This document shows, piece after piece, positions 24,183-24,978 of a DNA stretch of 24,978 bases. Source of the DNA: Hondaea fermentalgiana (taxonomy: Eukaryota > Sar > Bigyra > Thraustochytrida > Thraustochytriidae); contig NPFB01000105.1 in assembly GCA_014084085.1 (NCBI GenBank), forward strand, positions 1-24,978, in the 5' to 3' direction. A program made the position numbers and the translations under genes. Within the stretch, counting starts at the first letter, position 1. Every line of letters begins with the position of its first letter. The notes beneath the pieces are model-generated. The model was not told the DNA's origin, searched no databases, and saw nothing but the letters and a program-made list of their open reading frames with translations.

Positions 24183-24731
24183 TTATTTGAGATCCTTGCA
24201 GAAAGCCTCCCAGAGCACGGCAGAACGCTCGAAACCCTTGCCGATCTCAACAACATGCTCCATGTTTCGGTTCAGCTTGCGCATCTCGGACGTTGCGTCG
24301 CGCAATCCCTGTTGGAGATCATCATCATTGTATCACACGAAGCAAGGTGTACGCGTTTGCAAATCATGTCAGTACATTCCTTCTGCGCCAAGCCCTCACC
24401 CGTCGCTCACAGTCTCGCCCGAGCGTCTGCCGCATCGCCTCCATCTCAGCCAATTTCCTCTTGCGCCCAAAATCCAGCTGCACCGTCTTTTCCACATCCG
24501 CCCGCGCGCGCTTTCTCCGCGCCGCGGTGGCTCCCCTCCCCCTCCCCCCCAGCGACCCCAGGAGCAAGCCGCCCTCGCGCGCCGTCTCCGTCTCCGTCTC
24601 CGTCTCCGCCCCGACGGTTGCGCCCTTGCTGGCCTCCCTCGTCTCTCCTCACGCACCTGGACGATCTCTCCGAGCAGATGGTCGCGCTCCGTCCGGAAGG
24701 CGTCCGCGTCCGCGCGCTTGTCGGCGTCCAT
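24183..24731 (-). CDS. DAD1: DASH/Dam1 complex subunit DAD1, two exons
   Basis: A 66-residue protein rebuilt from two exons on the minus strand. Exon 1 (24731-24657) encodes 25 residues from MDADKRAD to LLGEIVQ and ends at a strong CAG/GTGCGT donor. Exon 2 (24308-24183) follows a CCAACAG acceptor and encodes 41 residues ending FCKDLK plus TAA. Both junctions are phase 0, and the intron is 348 bases (24656-24309). The product matches the DAD1 pattern end to end: LLxEI at the start of the first helix, MRKLNRNMEHVVEIGKGFE in the middle, and SAVLWEAF near the C-terminus. In fungi DAD1 is part of the ten-subunit DASH/Dam1 ring that couples kinetochores to microtubule plus ends. Typical family length (about 75-95) is similar. 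Neither exon is long enough to be found as an open frame alone. Other DASH subunits are not in this window. Confidence 0.85.
24583..24606. repeat. (CGTCTC)4 hexanucleotide repeat in the DAD1 intron
   Basis: Four perfect CGTCTC units within the DAD1 intron. On the minus, transcribed-sense strand they read (GAGACG)4. They cause long spurious Gly/Arg/Asp-rich open frames across the intron. Confidence 0.85.
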
Positions 24732-24910
24732 CCCTCCTCCGCCCCGTCTCGCCCCGTCTCGCCGCGGCGTCGAGCTCGGGCTCGCGGTGGTCGAGCTCGG
24801 GCCCGGAGGCGCGCGGGCGAGGCAGATTTGGATTTGCAGCGGACCTGGATTCAGATTTGGATTCGGGCGCCTCGAGCGCCGCGGTGTGTCGCGGAGGCAG
24901 ACGCGGCGCC
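24732..24910. promoter_or_regulatory. Compact divergent promoter with short direct repeats
   Basis: 179 bases separate the DAD1 start (minus) from the ATG at 24911 (plus). Three pairs of exact direct repeats lie here: GCCCCGTCTC twice at 24741-24760, GTCGAGCTCGGG at 24769-24780 and 24790-24801, and CAGATTTGGATT at 24823-24834 and 24852-24863. They are candidate duplicated factor-binding sites. No TATA box is visible. Confidence 0.5.
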
Positions 24911-24978
24911 ATGGACAGCGACAGCGACGAGGAGGGCGGCCTGCTGGGCGGCGCCGCCGCGGCCTCTGCGGCCGCCCC
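24911..24978 (+). CDS. Start of an unknown acidic/Ala-rich protein, cut by window end
   Basis: An ATG in a strong context (GCGCCATGG) opens a frame that runs off the window after 22 codons. It begins with alternating Asp/Ser and two Glu, then Gly/Leu/Ala-rich residues. All third positions are G or C except one, as in the real genes here. Too little is present to assign a family. The divergent position opposite DAD1 supports a real gene start. Confidence 0.45.
   Translation, partial: MDSDSDEEGGLLGGAAAASAAA

Noticed and set aside
24396..24731. A 111-residue minus-strand frame starting at the DAD1 ATG
   Set aside because: After residue 25 it reads through the intron's GC-rich repeats. The spliced reading restores a complete DAD1.

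Overview
The window is nuclear DNA from a GC-rich, intron-poor microbial eukaryote. It holds eight recognisable or clearly protein-like genes, one gene cut by the right edge, and one tentative gene. Most genes are single long exons, including an 8.5 kb one, and the few introns seen use GT-AG borders. Start codons sit in purine-at-minus-3 contexts. There are no Shine-Dalgarno sites or operons. The gene set (RAV1/DmX, NPL4 of the plant-like form without a zinc finger, RCC2, ADAT2, a DASH-complex DAD1) together with compact GC-rich architecture would suit a stramenopile protist such as a thraustochytrid. That placement is inference, because no rRNA or marker gene is present.

Layout, left to right. 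1-2013: GC-rich, low-complexity DNA with no confident gene, containing a decamer repeat and one weak spliced-gene candidate. 2014-2637 (+): ADAT2, the catalytic subunit of the tRNA wobble adenosine deaminase. 2909-4687 (-): a six-bladed Kelch protein. 5062-6678 (+): a coiled-coil protein with an unsettled N-terminus. 6614-7660 (+): a phytanoyl-CoA dioxygenase-like Fe(II)/2-oxoglutarate oxygenase whose start overlaps the previous gene. 7933-9471 (-): NPL4. 9898-11025 (-): a secreted or ER protein with four copies of an unrecognised FC-containing repeat. 11026-12892: a 1.9 kb intergenic stretch with possible minus-strand exons, a hairpin cluster and simple repeats. 12893-21388 (+): RAV1/DmX-like (rabconnectin-3 alpha). 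21934-23505 (-): RCC2. 24183-24731 (-): a spliced 66-residue DAD1. 24911 to the end (+): the start of an unknown acidic protein.

The genes do not form a pathway, and the order looks like ordinary eukaryotic gene packing. Two neighbours on the same strand, RCC2 and DAD1, both act on chromosomes or spindles in mitosis. NPL4 (ER-associated degradation), RAV1 (V-ATPase assembly) and the signal-peptide protein touch the endomembrane system. No sign of co-regulation is visible beyond shared promoter-proximal tetranucleotide repeats.

The observations most worth following are: DAD1 rebuilt from two short exons, outside the fungi if the placement is right; the four-repeat secreted protein; a probable one-base problem in the coiled-coil gene; and a candidate unannotated multi-exon gene near 11.4-11.9 kb.
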